A stretch of DNA of 64,000 bases from Armatimonadota bacterium (GCA_029781035.1 JAKOXK010000017.1:101384-165383); one strand, 5' to 3'; shown: positions 40,354 through 49,853, numbered from the stretch's first letter. Made by a program: numbers and translations. The notes: generated by a model not told the origin, from the letters alone.

Positions 40354-41271
40354 ATGAGGACGAAAGCATTCGCACTCGCAGGCACCCTGTTCGCCTTGTC
40401 GGCGACGATGGCGCTCGCGCAATGGAACGTTCCCTTCGCCCTGGCCCCGGTCACTGTCGATCAAGACCACAGAGTCACGATGGACTTTGACAGCGCCACG
40501 CCACAGCAGGTTCTCGACTGGCTCAAGAAGGCCGGGATCAACTTTGTGGCGGAGACCAGCACTCTTCCCAAGGACAAGCGCCTGACCGTGCATCTCAAAG
40601 ACCAGCCCGCAGACAAGGCGCTGGAAGCGGTAGCGGAAGCCTTGGGACTGTCCTACACAAAGAAAGGCGACGTCTACTCGCTCAAACCGGGTTTCCCTGG
40701 TGCATTCAGTGTCATGTCGCCTGGCCAGAACTTCGAGTGGAAAGAGCTTCCGCCCAGCATGAACGGCTTAGGCCCGGGGGACGCCAAGCAGTGGAAGGAG
40801 TGGAGCCAAGAGCTCAAAGACTCCCTGAAAGACCTGCCCAAGGGTAACTGGCAGTTCAAGGAAATGCCCGAGGGCACATTCAACTTGAAGGAAATGCCGC
40901 AGATCAAAGAGCTGTTGCAGAAGCAACTCAAGGAGATGCCCGAACTGAAGATGCGGCTGAAACAAATGCCAGACGTGCAGAAGGAGCTTGGGGACGCCAA
41001 GGTGCGCGAACAGGTCGAAAAGGCTCTGAAGGAGGTTCCCGACATGAAGAAGCTGGTGTTGCCGAAACTTGAGTTCGGCGTCGGCGACATTGGCAAGCTG
41101 GTCGAGAGCCTGACGCCTCAGCAGTGGGATCTCAGCAAGTCCAAAGGCTACTTGACACCCGACGACCTGACGCCTGACCAACGCAAGATGCTGGGGACGA
41201 TTGGCTCCGGTGGCGACTTCACCATCACCTTTCAGAAGGAAGGCAAGACTGTAACCTTCAAGAGGAAGTAG
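40354..41271 (+). CDS. Secreted STN-domain protein with 'KEMP' helix repeats
   Basis: 305 residues with a signal peptide (MRTKAFALAGTLFALSATMALAQ). Residues 40-110 are an STN/secretin N0-like domain ('VTMDFDSATPQQVLDWLKKAGINFVAE' ... 'DKALEAVAEALGLSYTKKGDVYSLKPG'). Then comes a charged helical region with recurring 'KEMP/KQMP/KEVP' units spaced about 11-15 residues apart (about 150-235), unlike the secretin pore domain. No outer-membrane barrel or secretin domain follows. It may be a structural or adaptor protein of the cell envelope; function not known. AGGAG lies before the ATG. Confidence 0.7.
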   Translation: MRTKAFALAGTLFALSATMALAQWNVPFALAPVTVDQDHRVTMDFDSATPQQVLDWLKKAGINFVAETSTLPKDKRLTVHLKDQPADKALEAVAEALGLSYTKKGDVYSLKPGFPGAFSVMSPGQNFEWKELPPSMNGLGPGDAKQWKEWSQELKDSLKDLPKGNWQFKEMPEGTFNLKEMPQIKELLQKQLKEMPELKMRLKQMPDVQKELGDAKVREQVEKALKEVPDMKKLVLPKLEFGVGDIGKLVESLTPQQWDLSKSKGYLTPDDLTPDQRKMLGTIGSGGDFTITFQKEGKTVTFKRK

Positions 41272-41313
41272 GGTCTGCACCGGCCGTCCCAGAGTGGGCG
41301 CCAGGATCCGACG

Positions 41314-41345
41314 AGAGCCCTGTGAGGGAATACCCGCAGGGCTCT
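41314..41345. terminator. Hairpin between convergent genes
   Basis: Nine-bp arms AGAGCCCTG / CAGGGCTCT with a 14-nt loop, followed by TCTG, between the STN-protein stop (41271) and the RNase E/G stop (41359). Confidence 0.65.
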
Positions 41346-41358
41346 TCTGTCGGCAGAA

Positions 41359-43167
41359 CTACCGGCCGGGCAGGATGACGTCGGCCACGGCAAATGATCT
41401 GCGGATGTCCTGCAGGACAACCTTCACTCGGTGCCCGATGTGCTCCGTACCGTCAAGAAGCTCGACGTAGTAGCCACTGTCCGTCCAGCCGACCGAGCGC
41501 GAACCGCCGTCAGTGCTCGAGCGCCTGACGTTGCACTCGAGGACTTGGGCACGACGAAAGCCCATGAAGCGTCGGTCGAACTCCTCGATCGTCCCGTTTT
41601 CAATCTCGAAATCCTCGAAATCGAAGTCAAAGTTGGCGCGGATGTACAGACCTCTCTTGAGCTCGTGCTCCAGCTCCTCGATCGACTCGCCATCCGAACC
41701 GATCAAGCTTTCGACCACCCCAGGATGACATTCGATGTAGAACGCGCTGCCCGGTTCCCCGAGTTTGCGGCGCATCTCACGTTCGACCCAAAGTCCTACT
41801 GTGTCGGAACTGGCGATCCGGCCCCGGCCCTCGCACATCGGGCAAACGCTGGTGATAGCCTCTGTGACGCTTTCACCAGTCCGCTTCCGCGTGATTTCGA
41901 CGAGGCCCAGAGAGCTGATCTTGCCAACCCGGGTCCGTGCACGGTCACGAGCCAAGATGCGCTCGAAGTGCTCAATCAACTTCTTGCGGTCGGCTGCCTC
42001 GTCCATGTCGATGAAGTCGATGACAATGATGCCGCCCATGTCCCGGAGCCGGAGCTGCCGGCACACTTCCTCTGCGGCCTCCATGTTCGCCTTGAGGATT
42101 GTGTCGCTCAGGCTGGTCGATCCAACCTGTTTGCCTGTGTTGATGTCGATGGCGGTCAGGGCCTCAGTCTCATCGACTACCAGATAGCCGCCGCTCTTGA
42201 GCCACACCTTGTGCTCCAGCAACCGGTCCAGATCCTTCTCAATGCCGTAATGGTCAAAGACCGGTTCCTCACGGTCGTACAGGAAGATCTTGTTCTTGAG
42301 CTTGGGAGCGACCATGCCTGCGACGAGTGACACCTTCTCGTATTCCTCAGGATCGTCAATGACCATCTTGTCGATCTCGTCGCCGAAGACGTCTCGGATG
42401 GTGCGGTAGAGCAGGGTCTGGTCGCGGTGCACGACGACAGGGGCTCGGAGCCGCTTGGCGCCTTCAAGCACTTGAGCCCACAACTGCTGCAGAAACGCGA
42501 TGTCGGCTTTAAGCTCGGCTTCAGTCCTACCTTCACACTCGGTTCTGAGGATCAGGCCAAATCCCTTCGGCATGATCTTCTCACCGACCCGTCGCAGCCG
42601 TTCGCGCTCCTTTCTGTCCTCAATCTTGCGGCTGACACCCAAATGGTTGCCCTCCGGCATCAAGACGACATAGCGGCCAGGCAACGATATCCGGGTCGTG
42701 ACCCGAGCGCCTTTGGTGCCCCTCGGACCTTTTGTCACTTGAACCATGAGCTCCTGACCGGGCTTGATCAGCTCTTTGATCTTTCGACGTCGGAGTTCAG
42801 ACCTTCTGACACTGGCGGGACTCCCGTCACCAAAGTCGTCTGGAATGATGTCGGCTACGTACAAGAACGCGTTGCGTTCGAGTCCGATGTCCACAAAAGC
42901 CGCATCCATGCCGGGAAGCACGTTTTGGACGATGCCCTTGAAGATCGATCCGACGACACGTTCCTCCCGCTCGACCCGGTACTCCATGAGTTTGGAGTCC
43001 TCAAGCACAGCGATGCGCGTCTCACGACTCGCGCAGTTGACGATGATCTCAATGTTGTGGGGGCGGTCGCCATTGGTCTTTGGCGCCCGCTGCCGCACTG
43101 GCGTTCTCTTTCTCAAAATCTCCTCATTGCTGTCCTGCTCGACCAGCGGAGCGACATGCTCTTCCAC
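41359..43167 (-). CDS. rng: Ribonuclease E/G family protein
   Basis: 602 residues. An S1 RNA-binding domain ('VGSIFKGIVQNVLPGMDAAFVDIGLERNAFLYV') is followed by the RNase E/G core with the Mg-binding acidic residues near 'GGIIVIDFIDM' and the zinc link 'CPMCEGRGRI'. It would cleave single-stranded 5'-monophosphate RNAs in mRNA decay and rRNA maturation. About 70 residues lie before S1, including an Arg/Lys-rich stretch. The start is a GTG without Shine-Dalgarno; an in-frame stop precedes it by 10 codons. Confidence 0.93.
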   Translation of the reverse strand: MEEHVAPLVEQDSNEEILRKRTPVRQRAPKTNGDRPHNIEIIVNCASRETRIAVLEDSKLMEYRVEREERVVGSIFKGIVQNVLPGMDAAFVDIGLERNAFLYVADIIPDDFGDGSPASVRRSELRRRKIKELIKPGQELMVQVTKGPRGTKGARVTTRISLPGRYVVLMPEGNHLGVSRKIEDRKERERLRRVGEKIMPKGFGLILRTECEGRTEAELKADIAFLQQLWAQVLEGAKRLRAPVVVHRDQTLLYRTIRDVFGDEIDKMVIDDPEEYEKVSLVAGMVAPKLKNKIFLYDREEPVFDHYGIEKDLDRLLEHKVWLKSGGYLVVDETEALTAIDINTGKQVGSTSLSDTILKANMEAAEEVCRQLRLRDMGGIIVIDFIDMDEAADRKKLIEHFERILARDRARTRVGKISSLGLVEITRKRTGESVTEAITSVCPMCEGRGRIASSDTVGLWVEREMRRKLGEPGSAFYIECHPGVVESLIGSDGESIEELEHELKRGLYIRANFDFDFEDFEIENGTIEEFDRRFMGFRRAQVLECNVRRSSTDGGSRSVGWTDSGYYVELLDGTEHIGHRVKVVLQDIRRSFAVADVILPGR

Positions 43168-43328
43168 GCCAGGAACGGGCCAACACTCACGATTCTACCG
43201 GTTCGTCCTTGCCGCGTGCTCGGGACGGCTCGTCCTCCTCGGACTGGCTCTGATGCGGGCCTAGACGCACAGAACCGGACTCCTGATCCGTCCCAAAAGT
43301 CGAAGGACTGCGAGAAGGTGAATATTCC

Positions 43329-44216
43329 ATGACGCAAGAGCGACACTTGAGACCGCTTTCAGGGTGGCTCGTCTTAATCGTTGAACTGGGGCTCTGGGGT
43401 TGCTTTGCCTATGCAGTCCGGCTCCTCACGGTCGATCAGGTCGGCTCCGCGCCAAACGGTTCGCCGCCACACCTGATCCTGTTGGGGGTCTCGGTCGTGC
43501 TCGCCTTTCTGCTGATGCCGGGCTTCTTCATCGTGAACCCGAACACGAGCCGGGTCATGGTGCTGTTTGGTCGCTACGCAGGGACCGTCCGGGGAGACGG
43601 ATTTTGGTGGAGCAACCCGTTTTTCACCAAGACCGTGGTCTCGCTCCGGGCACAGACCCTAAATGGAGATCGCCTCAAAGTCAACGACAAAGTCGGCAAC
43701 CCTGTAGAGATTGCAGCCGTCATCATTTGGCAGGTCAACGACACGTTCAAAGCCTGTTTCGACGTCGAAGACTGCATCCAGTTCGTCGCGATCCAAAGTG
43801 AGACGGCCCTGCGCCACTGCGCCTCCAGCTATCCCTATGATGCGGACGACGACCAGATATCGTTGATGAGAAACACGGACGAGATCGCTGAACACCTTCT
43901 CTCCGAGCTCCAAGAACGGCTGGCCCGCGCCGGAGTCACCGTCCTCGAAGCGCGGCTCTCTCACCTCGCCTACGCTCAAGAGATCGCTGGCGTCATGCTC
44001 CGCAAGCAGCAGGCGGCAGCGATCATCTCTGCCCGACAGAGGATAGTGGACGGTGCCGTCGGTATGGTCGAACTCGCCCTGCAGCACCTCAGTGAGAGGA
44101 AGATCGTCGAGTTCGACCCAGATCGCAAGGCGGCCATGGTCTCGAACCTCATGGTCGTCCTCTGTAGCGAGAGTGCCGTGCAACCGATGCTGAACGCCGG
44201 GAATCTGACACCTTGA
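43329..44216 (+). CDS. SPFH/band-7 family membrane protein
   Basis: 295 residues. Two N-terminal membrane helices (about 10-32 and 48-68) precede the SPFH domain ('[37 protein letters not shown]' ... '[26 protein letters not shown]') and a coiled helix ('[31 protein letters not shown]'). These proteins form oligomeric membrane scaffolds. AAGGTG lies before the ATG. The next gene is the triple-YbjQ gene. Confidence 0.9.
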   Translation: MTQERHLRPLSGWLVLIVELGLWGCFAYAVRLLTVDQVGSAPNGSPPHLILLGVSVVLAFLLMPGFFIVNPNTSRVMVLFGRYAGTVRGDGFWWSNPFFTKTVVSLRAQTLNGDRLKVNDKVGNPVEIAAVIIWQVNDTFKACFDVEDCIQFVAIQSETALRHCASSYPYDADDDQISLMRNTDEIAEHLLSELQERLARAGVTVLEARLSHLAYAQEIAGVMLRKQQAAAIISARQRIVDGAVGMVELALQHLSERKIVEFDPDRKAAMVSNLMVVLCSESAVQPMLNAGNLTP

Positions 44217-44287
44217 CAGACCAGGCAGGTCGACGATCAGCTTGAGGGCGCTCGGGCGGTGTGATCCAATTTCCGGGGCTTGAGGTG

Positions 44288-44293
44288 TAGAAT
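44288..44293 (+). promoter_or_regulatory. -10-like box TAGAAT, 6 nt before start
   Basis: TAGAAT followed by gccgcc and the ATG at 44300, with no Shine-Dalgarno; predicts a leaderless transcript. Confidence 0.55.
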
Positions 44294-44299
44294 GCCGCC

Positions 44300-45442
44300 A
44301 TGCCAGTCATGACCGGCCTCAGTGGAAACGAGATCTTCTGCCTCCACAAGAAGGGGATGGCGCCGGGAGACCTCGTGATCGGCAACAGTGTGTACTCGCT
44401 CGGTGTCATCGGAGGCATCGGAGCCGGGTTCAAGACCCTTGCGGGCGGCGAGGTAGACCAGATCACGCATCTGATCCACGACGGGCGCAAAGCAGCGCTC
44501 GACCGAATGATCGCATGGAGCGACCTCAAGGGCGCGATCGGCTTGACGGGTGTCACAAGCGAGCTCGTGGTCCACAGTGGGAACATCGAGTTCCTGTCGA
44601 TCGGAAGTGCCGTCCACCGAGACAACTACAACGCGAGTTCGCTGGAGTTCACGTCTTGCGCCGACGGACAAGAGCTGTACTGTCAGTTGGACTGTGGGTT
44701 TAAGCCCGTCCACTTCGTATTTGGCAACGTGGCGTATTCGATCGGCATAGGCGGCGGCATCGGTGGGGCTCTGCGCAGCCTCGGTCGAGGAGAAGTCAAG
44801 GAGTACAGCGAGATCTTCAACGTGACACGCCACCATGCCTTGAGCCGGATCCAGCAGGAAGCGAGGCAAGTCGGTGCGAATGCGGTCGTCGGCATCAACA
44901 CCTCCATATTCCCCTTCAGCGGGATGCAGGAGATGATCATGGTCGGCACCGCCAGTCGCCACGACGCCTTGGGGATTGAGTTCGATCAGATGCCCGTCAC
45001 GAGCGACCTCACGAACGAGGAGATGTGGAACATGATCCACATCGGCTATATGCCGATCCAACTCGTCCTCGGTGTCTCGGTGTACTCGCTCGGTATCGTC
45101 GGCGGCATCACGGCAGCGTTCAAGAGCCTCGGCCGCGGCGAGATTGAGGAGCTTACCAAGCTCATCTACGACGCCCGTGAGAACGCGCTCCACCACATCA
45201 TGCGCGATGCGGCAGCGTGCGGGGCTGACGACGTGGTCGGCATCAAGACGTACGTGTACGAGTTGGGTGGAGGGATGATTGAGTTCATGGCCATTGGCAC
45301 CGCTGTCAAGAAGTGGCCAAATCTGACGACGATCAGCGACTCGTTGCCTCCGCAAGCTGTGATGCGGGACAAGGACACGTTCATCAACGCAGCAGAGACG
45401 GCCGTCGGACGAAACCTGAATCAACCCACTGGCGCGAGGTGA
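44300..45442 (+). CDS. Triple YbjQ/DUF74-domain protein
   Basis: 380 residues made of three YbjQ-type domains. Each has 'VxGNSVYSLGxxGGIxxxFK' or a variant ('GDLVIGNSVYSLGVIGGIGAGFK' near 23-45, 'HFVFGNVAYSIGIGGGIGGALR' near 136-158, 'QLVLGVSVYSLGIVGGITAAFK' near 254-276), then a charged helix and 'GAxxVxGI' plus 'FMAIGTAV'-type end. YbjQ alone is about 105 residues and forms beta-barrel pentamers; here three units are in one chain with about 25-residue linkers. Function unknown; it follows an SPFH gene. Confidence 0.9.
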   Translation: MPVMTGLSGNEIFCLHKKGMAPGDLVIGNSVYSLGVIGGIGAGFKTLAGGEVDQITHLIHDGRKAALDRMIAWSDLKGAIGLTGVTSELVVHSGNIEFLSIGSAVHRDNYNASSLEFTSCADGQELYCQLDCGFKPVHFVFGNVAYSIGIGGGIGGALRSLGRGEVKEYSEIFNVTRHHALSRIQQEARQVGANAVVGINTSIFPFSGMQEMIMVGTASRHDALGIEFDQMPVTSDLTNEEMWNMIHIGYMPIQLVLGVSVYSLGIVGGITAAFKSLGRGEIEELTKLIYDARENALHHIMRDAAACGADDVVGIKTYVYELGGGMIEFMAIGTAVKKWPNLTTISDSLPPQAVMRDKDTFINAAETAVGRNLNQPTGAR

Positions 45443-45497
45443 ACGTTCTCGTGAGTCGGGGCCGAATCTGTGTCGCGAAACGGGTGCCGATCCCCTA

Positions 45498-45821
45498 ATG
45501 AGCAGAAGCGGTCGGCTGCTCCAGGCAGCCCTTCTGCTGGTTGGTGTTGGCGCCGGCCTGGCCGTGGTCGGCTACGAGAACCTGTTCACGGACTCGAAAA
45601 TCGGGCCCATATTTGGTGCGGATCCAGCCAGTGGCACCTACATCATTCTCAACAGGTTCCTCCTGATACTTGGCCTCATTGCTTTTGTCGTGGGCGCGGC
45701 ACTGTTGCGAGCATCTCTTCGCGGTCTTCGAAGGGAGTTTCCCGAAACGGTCGTCGAAAGGTACAGAAGACGATTCGGTGGGAAGTCATCACGACGTCGA
45801 AATTCAGGTCACGACGGCTGA
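45498..45821 (+). CDS. Small two-helix membrane protein
   Basis: 107 residues. Two hydrophobic helices (about 8-27 and 47-71) with a 20-residue loop and a strongly basic tail (RYRRRFGGKSSRRRNSGHDG) in the cytoplasm by the positive-inside rule. No family recognised. It sits between the YbjQ gene and mutS, and a hairpin follows downstream. Confidence 0.55.
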   Translation: MSRSGRLLQAALLLVGVGAGLAVVGYENLFTDSKIGPIFGADPASGTYIILNRFLLILGLIAFVVGAALLRASLRGLRREFPETVVERYRRRFGGKSSRRRNSGHDG

Positions 45822-45900
45822 CGGCAATTACCGCGGAACAGCAGTGTGTTTTGAACCTCACGACCTCTGTTGGTCTTGGGGCTGTCGCTCGCCGCCAACT

Positions 45901-45927
45901 GTGCCCACCTGTATTGCAGGTGGGCAC
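45901..45927. repeat. Hairpin GTGCCCACCTG / CAGGTGGGCAC upstream of mutS
   Basis: Perfect 11-bp stem with a 5-nt loop, ending 14 bp before the CATAAT box of mutS. It may terminate the upstream transcript, or act as an operator over the -35 position. Confidence 0.6.
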
Positions 45928-45941
45928 CCGTTCCTCCGATT

Positions 45942-45947
45942 CATAAT
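45942..45947 (+). promoter_or_regulatory. -10-like box CATAAT, 8 nt before start
   Basis: CATAAT ends eight bases before the mutS ATG with no Shine-Dalgarno; predicts a leaderless mutS transcript. Confidence 0.5.
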
Positions 45948-45955
45948 CCCCCCAT

Positions 45956-48514
45956 ATGCGTCCACGGACGCCGATGATGCAACAGTACTTCCAGGCGAAG
46001 GCCGCCCACCCGGGTGCGCTTGTCGCTATGCGCGTCGGCGATTTTTATGAGTTCTACGGTGAAGACGCCGAGGTGGCGGCTAAGGCCCTTGAGATCACAC
46101 TCACCGGCAGAGAAGACGCCGAGAACGGCCGTATTCCGATGGCCGGAGTCCCGTTCCATTCCGTCGAGAAGTACCTTTCGAAGCTTGTCGCCCAGGGTCT
46201 CAAGGTCGCGCTGTGCGACCAGCTTGAGGATCCCAAGAAGGCCAAGGGCTTGGTACGCAGGGGCGTCACCCGTGTCCTGAGTGCTGGAACCGTGTTGGAA
46301 GACTCCATGCTCTCCTCCGGATCCAACAACTTCCTCGCTGCAGTCTGCGTGCTTGAGGGGAAGGCGGGTCTCGCCACACTTGACCCCAGTACCGGCGAGT
46401 TCCTCGTGACCGAGATTGAAGGCGAGTACCTGGCCGAGCGCTTGCTCCAAGAGCTGGCACGGATCCGGCCAGCCGAGCTTCTGGCCGGTGCGGAGGAACG
46501 ACGCGTCGCCGAACTGGCTAACGAGGGTCTCGGAGTGGCGGTGACAGAAGAGCCCAAGCCCGGAGCCGAACGGGCCGAGCGCGCCTTGCTCAAGCACTTC
46601 CAGGTTTCGAACCTGGCCGGATTTGGCGTGGACAGCAAGCCGTCGGCAGTCATCGCCGCCAGCATGATCCTCGACTACGCCACGACCAACGGTCTGGCGC
46701 TCGGCCACGTTGACTCGCTTTCCACCTACTCCGTCGATAGCTTCATGCGCCTCGACCCAGCGACCCGACGGTCGCTCGAGTTGACGCAGAGCATGACCGA
46801 CGGTAGCAAAAGGAACACGCTACTGGGTGTTCTTGATTTGACTGTCACTTCGATGGGGCTCCGCTTGCTGAGGCGGTGGATCGAGCAGCCCCTTCTCGAC
46901 ACAAAGGAGATCGAGTCGAGGCTCGAGGGCGTGGCAAGGCTCGCCGAACACGTGATACCTCGCGGCGACATCCGAGAGGCCCTCGATCGGATCGCCGACA
47001 TTGAGCGCCTCGTCTCGCGGTGCGCGGCCGGCCTGGCTTCCCCGCGAGACCTGGTCTCCCTCAAATCATCTCTGATGGCTCTCCCCGTACTGGACGAGCC
47101 GTTGCGCAAGGTGGCCCTCGGGAAGCTGTACGACATCCGGCACCGGATCAGCGACCACGCTGAGCTCGCCCATCAGTTGAGGCAGGCGCTGGTGGAAGAC
47201 CCGCCCCTTACGGTACGGGACGGGGGCGTCTTCAAGCCTGGCTACGATCTGGAGCTGGACAAGCTGCGAGACCTGAGCCGTAACGGCAAGACCTACATCG
47301 CCAAGCTCGAAGCAGAGGAGCGCAACCGTACCGGGATCGACAAGCTCAAGGTCGGCTACAACAGCGTGTTCGGCTACTACCTCGAGGTGGGTAAGGCCCA
47401 GCAGAGCAAGGTGCCGGACCACTACATCCGCAAGCAGACGACGGCCAACAGCGAGCGCTACATCACCGCCGAGCTCAAGGACCACGAGAGTGCCGTGCTC
47501 GGAGCGGAGGAAAAGGCGACGGCCCTCGAAGCCGACTTGTTCGGTCGCCTGCGCGCGCAAGTAGCGGCCCAGTCTGCAGGTCTACTACAAAGCGCTCGAG
47601 CCCTCGCCGAACTGGATGTTCTTGCGTCGTTCGCCGAAGTCGCGGTGCAAAGGAACTACTGCCGTCCTGAGATCGTGGGCGACGACATCCTTGAAATCCG
47701 GTCGGGCCGGCATCCTGTGGTCGAGGTAGCGGGAGTGTTCGTGCCGAACGACGTCTGCCTCGACGATGGGACGCGGGTCGTTGTGCTGACCGGGCCAAAC
47801 ATGAGCGGTAAGTCCACGTACCTCCGGCAGACGGCGCTGATCGCCCTGATGGCTCAGATCGGTTCGTTTGTTCCTGCCACCTCTTGTCGGCTTGGGCTAT
47901 GCGACCGAATCTTCACTAGGGTCGGGGCGAAGGACGAGTTGGCGTTGGGTCAATCGACGTTCATGGTTGAAATGGTCGAGAGCGCGAACATCCTGAACAA
48001 CGCGACATCGGCCTCGCTGGTGGTCCTCGACGAGGTTGGGCGGGGCACGTCTACCTTCGACGGGCTCGCGATCGCGTGGGCCATGGTAGAGCACCTGGCC
48101 CATGTGCGTGCGAAAACCCTCTTTGCTACCCACTACCACCAACTCAATGAACTCGAGTCCCAGATCACAACCGTCGCCAATATGCGGGTCGCGGTCGAGG
48201 AAGTCGGCGATCATGTCGTTTGGACGCACAAGGTGCTCCCCGGTGGCACGGACAGGTCCTACGGAATCCAGGTGGCCAAAATGGCGGGAGTGCCACCGAC
48301 CGTTCTCAGGCGTGCACAAGAGGTGCTGGCTCGGCTCGAGGGTTCGTCGACACCACTCGAGGCCGTTGGGCCTTCGCTACAGCGGGTTCAAATGACGCTG
48401 TTCGAGGCAGAGGAGCCTCAAGTCCTGAAAGAGCTTTCCGGTCTCGATGTGACGCGGCTGACTCCGATCGAGGCCCTGATGAAGCTCGATGAGTGGAAGA
48501 AGCGGTTCTCGTGA
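45956..48514 (+). CDS. mutS: DNA mismatch repair protein MutS
   Basis: 852 residues, normal length. Mismatch-recognition 'GDFYEFYGEDAEVAAKAL' in the first domain, connector, lever and clamp, then the ATPase with Walker A 'LTGPNMSGKSTYLRQTALIAL', 'DELALGQSTFMVEM', Walker B 'LVVLDEVGRGTSTFDGLAIAWA' and 'FATHYHQLNELE', and the C-terminal dimer helices. It binds mispaired bases and starts repair. mutL is not adjacent. Confidence 0.97.
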   Translation: MRPRTPMMQQYFQAKAAHPGALVAMRVGDFYEFYGEDAEVAAKALEITLTGREDAENGRIPMAGVPFHSVEKYLSKLVAQGLKVALCDQLEDPKKAKGLVRRGVTRVLSAGTVLEDSMLSSGSNNFLAAVCVLEGKAGLATLDPSTGEFLVTEIEGEYLAERLLQELARIRPAELLAGAEERRVAELANEGLGVAVTEEPKPGAERAERALLKHFQVSNLAGFGVDSKPSAVIAASMILDYATTNGLALGHVDSLSTYSVDSFMRLDPATRRSLELTQSMTDGSKRNTLLGVLDLTVTSMGLRLLRRWIEQPLLDTKEIESRLEGVARLAEHVIPRGDIREALDRIADIERLVSRCAAGLASPRDLVSLKSSLMALPVLDEPLRKVALGKLYDIRHRISDHAELAHQLRQALVEDPPLTVRDGGVFKPGYDLELDKLRDLSRNGKTYIAKLEAEERNRTGIDKLKVGYNSVFGYYLEVGKAQQSKVPDHYIRKQTTANSERYITAELKDHESAVLGAEEKATALEADLFGRLRAQVAAQSAGLLQSARALAELDVLASFAEVAVQRNYCRPEIVGDDILEIRSGRHPVVEVAGVFVPNDVCLDDGTRVVVLTGPNMSGKSTYLRQTALIALMAQIGSFVPATSCRLGLCDRIFTRVGAKDELALGQSTFMVEMVESANILNNATSASLVVLDEVGRGTSTFDGLAIAWAMVEHLAHVRAKTLFATHYHQLNELESQITTVANMRVAVEEVGDHVVWTHKVLPGGTDRSYGIQVAKMAGVPPTVLRRAQEVLARLEGSSTPLEAVGPSLQRVQMTLFEAEEPQVLKELSGLDVTRLTPIEALMKLDEWKKRFS

Positions 48515-48578
48515 GGGTCACGACGGGGGTCTCTGTCCGCCCCTGACCGTGCGGGGAACGCAACATGGGTGGTCCGAG

Positions 48579-48584
48579 TAAATT
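48579..48584 (+). promoter_or_regulatory. -10-like box TAAATT, 6 nt before start
   Basis: TAAATT ends six bases before the ATG of the DUF2461 gene, no Shine-Dalgarno. Confidence 0.4.
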
Positions 48585-48590
48585 CGCCTC

Positions 48591-49259
48591 ATGTCCTGGC
48601 TGACACGTGACGCCGCCGACTTCTTGGCCGAACTAGAGCTGAACAACAACCGTAAGTGGTTTACCGCCAACAAGCATCGGTATGAGTCGAGCGTCAAAAG
48701 GCCGATGGAGACGTTGGCGGCCGAACTTCTCGCAAGGTTGAGGGTTCTTGATCCAGCCATCGACATGGAGCCGAAGCAGGCCGTGTTCCGCATCTATCGC
48801 GACACCCGGTTTAGCAGGGACAAACGCCCCTACAAATCGAACGCCGGACTGTCGATCAGTAGTGGTGGCAAGACAGGCCATGGAAAGACCGGGGTGTACC
48901 TTCACGTTGATCCAAGGGTGTTTGGTATAGCGAGCGGTCACTACTTCCTGGAGCCGGCTCAGATCCTTCAGATCCGGAGACACATTGCCAGCCACCTGGA
49001 AGAGTTTGAGGGACTCCTCGGCGATGCCGAGTTCCAGAGCGTATTCGGCACCATCGTCGGAGAGGCCAACAAGGTTCTGCCTTCCGAGTTCAGGGATATG
49101 GCCGTGCGGCAGCCTCTTATTGCGAACAAGCAGTTCTACTATTGGGTCGAATATGAGCCAGATGTCGCTCTGCGCGACGACCTACCGGACTTTGTGATGA
49201 GGCACGTCACGGTTTCGCAAGGACTGAACACCTTTTTTGCCCAAGCACTTGGCATCTAG
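48591..49259 (+). CDS. DUF2461 family protein
   Basis: 222 residues. 'AADFLAELELNNNRKWFTANKHRYESSVKRPMETLAAEL', 'AVFRIYRDTRFSRDKRPYKSNAGLSIS' and 'GVYLHVDPRVFGIASGHYFLEPAQILQIRRHI' are the defining stretches of DUF2461 (TIGR02453), a widespread family of unknown role. Length is standard. Its stop overlaps the stop of the convergent secreted gene by 4 bp. Confidence 0.9.
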   Translation: MSWLTRDAADFLAELELNNNRKWFTANKHRYESSVKRPMETLAAELLARLRVLDPAIDMEPKQAVFRIYRDTRFSRDKRPYKSNAGLSISSGGKTGHGKTGVYLHVDPRVFGIASGHYFLEPAQILQIRRHIASHLEEFEGLLGDAEFQSVFGTIVGEANKVLPSEFRDMAVRQPLIANKQFYYWVEYEPDVALRDDLPDFVMRHVTVSQGLNTFFAQALGI

Positions 49260-49852
49260 CGATCGACAGATTGACGATCCGTGACAGCTAGGTCCGGATG
49301 GCTCTTAAGGCGCTCGGCGTCTGCCTTCCTGACGAAGCGCACCCAATCGTAGGTGGCGGAGCATCCTTCGTTCGGGCCTCCGACAATCAGCCTGAGTCGC
49401 AACGCCTGTGGGATCGGATCATCTGATGGGTCAAAATCGAGCTCGGACAGCCCGGGTCCGTTCAGTGTCGTCGTCCGGAGTGTCTTGACCGGTTTGCCTT
49501 GCGAGTCCAGGACATCGATGTCCATGTGCGCGTACCCTTGAACCCACAGGACTCGGGCCAACAAAACCGGGTATCGGCCCGTGTCAACCGTCACGTCACG
49601 GGTCACGCCGCTCCACTGGTAGGCGTACGGCCAGTTGCTCGGAACGTGGTCAAGGCCGAGAAGCACCGAACCTCTGTAAGGCTGGTACACGTGGGCCTTG
49701 TTCTCCACCTCGAGCGGTGCCCAACCCGACGGAGTGTCGAGTTCGTCCGCCCATCCACAGACGATGGGCCAGTGGGTGTCTTGGTGCCGCACTTGAGCCA
49801 TATCAGGCTGGAGACTCGCACTCAGTGACAGCAGAACTAAGGCAGTCAGCAT
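49256..49852 (-). CDS. Secreted protein of unknown function
   Basis: 198 residues. The ATG at 49852 opens a signal peptide (MLTALVLLSLSASLQPDMAQ). The mature part has strands with 'VYQPYRGSVLLGLDHVPSNWPYAYQWSGVTRDVTVDTGRYPVLLARVLWVQGYAHMDIDVLD', reminiscent of carbohydrate-binding jelly rolls, but I cannot assign a family. It starts two bases after the stop of the CHAD gene (TGA-G-ATG), so the two are coupled. Confidence 0.65.
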   Translation of the reverse strand: MLTALVLLSLSASLQPDMAQVRHQDTHWPIVCGWADELDTPSGWAPLEVENKAHVYQPYRGSVLLGLDHVPSNWPYAYQWSGVTRDVTVDTGRYPVLLARVLWVQGYAHMDIDVLDSQGKPVKTLRTTTLNGPGLSELDFDPSDDPIPQALRLRLIVGGPNEGCSATYDWVRFVRKADAERLKSHPDLAVTDRQSVDR

Positions 49853-49853
49853 C

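Noticed and set aside
41431..42330. 299-codon forward frame
   Set aside because: Antisense to RNase E/G, whose motifs are complete on the reverse strand.
44237..45424. 395-codon reverse frame
   Set aside because: Antisense to the triple-YbjQ gene; no coding signature, rich in Asp/His/Val as typical of shadow frames.
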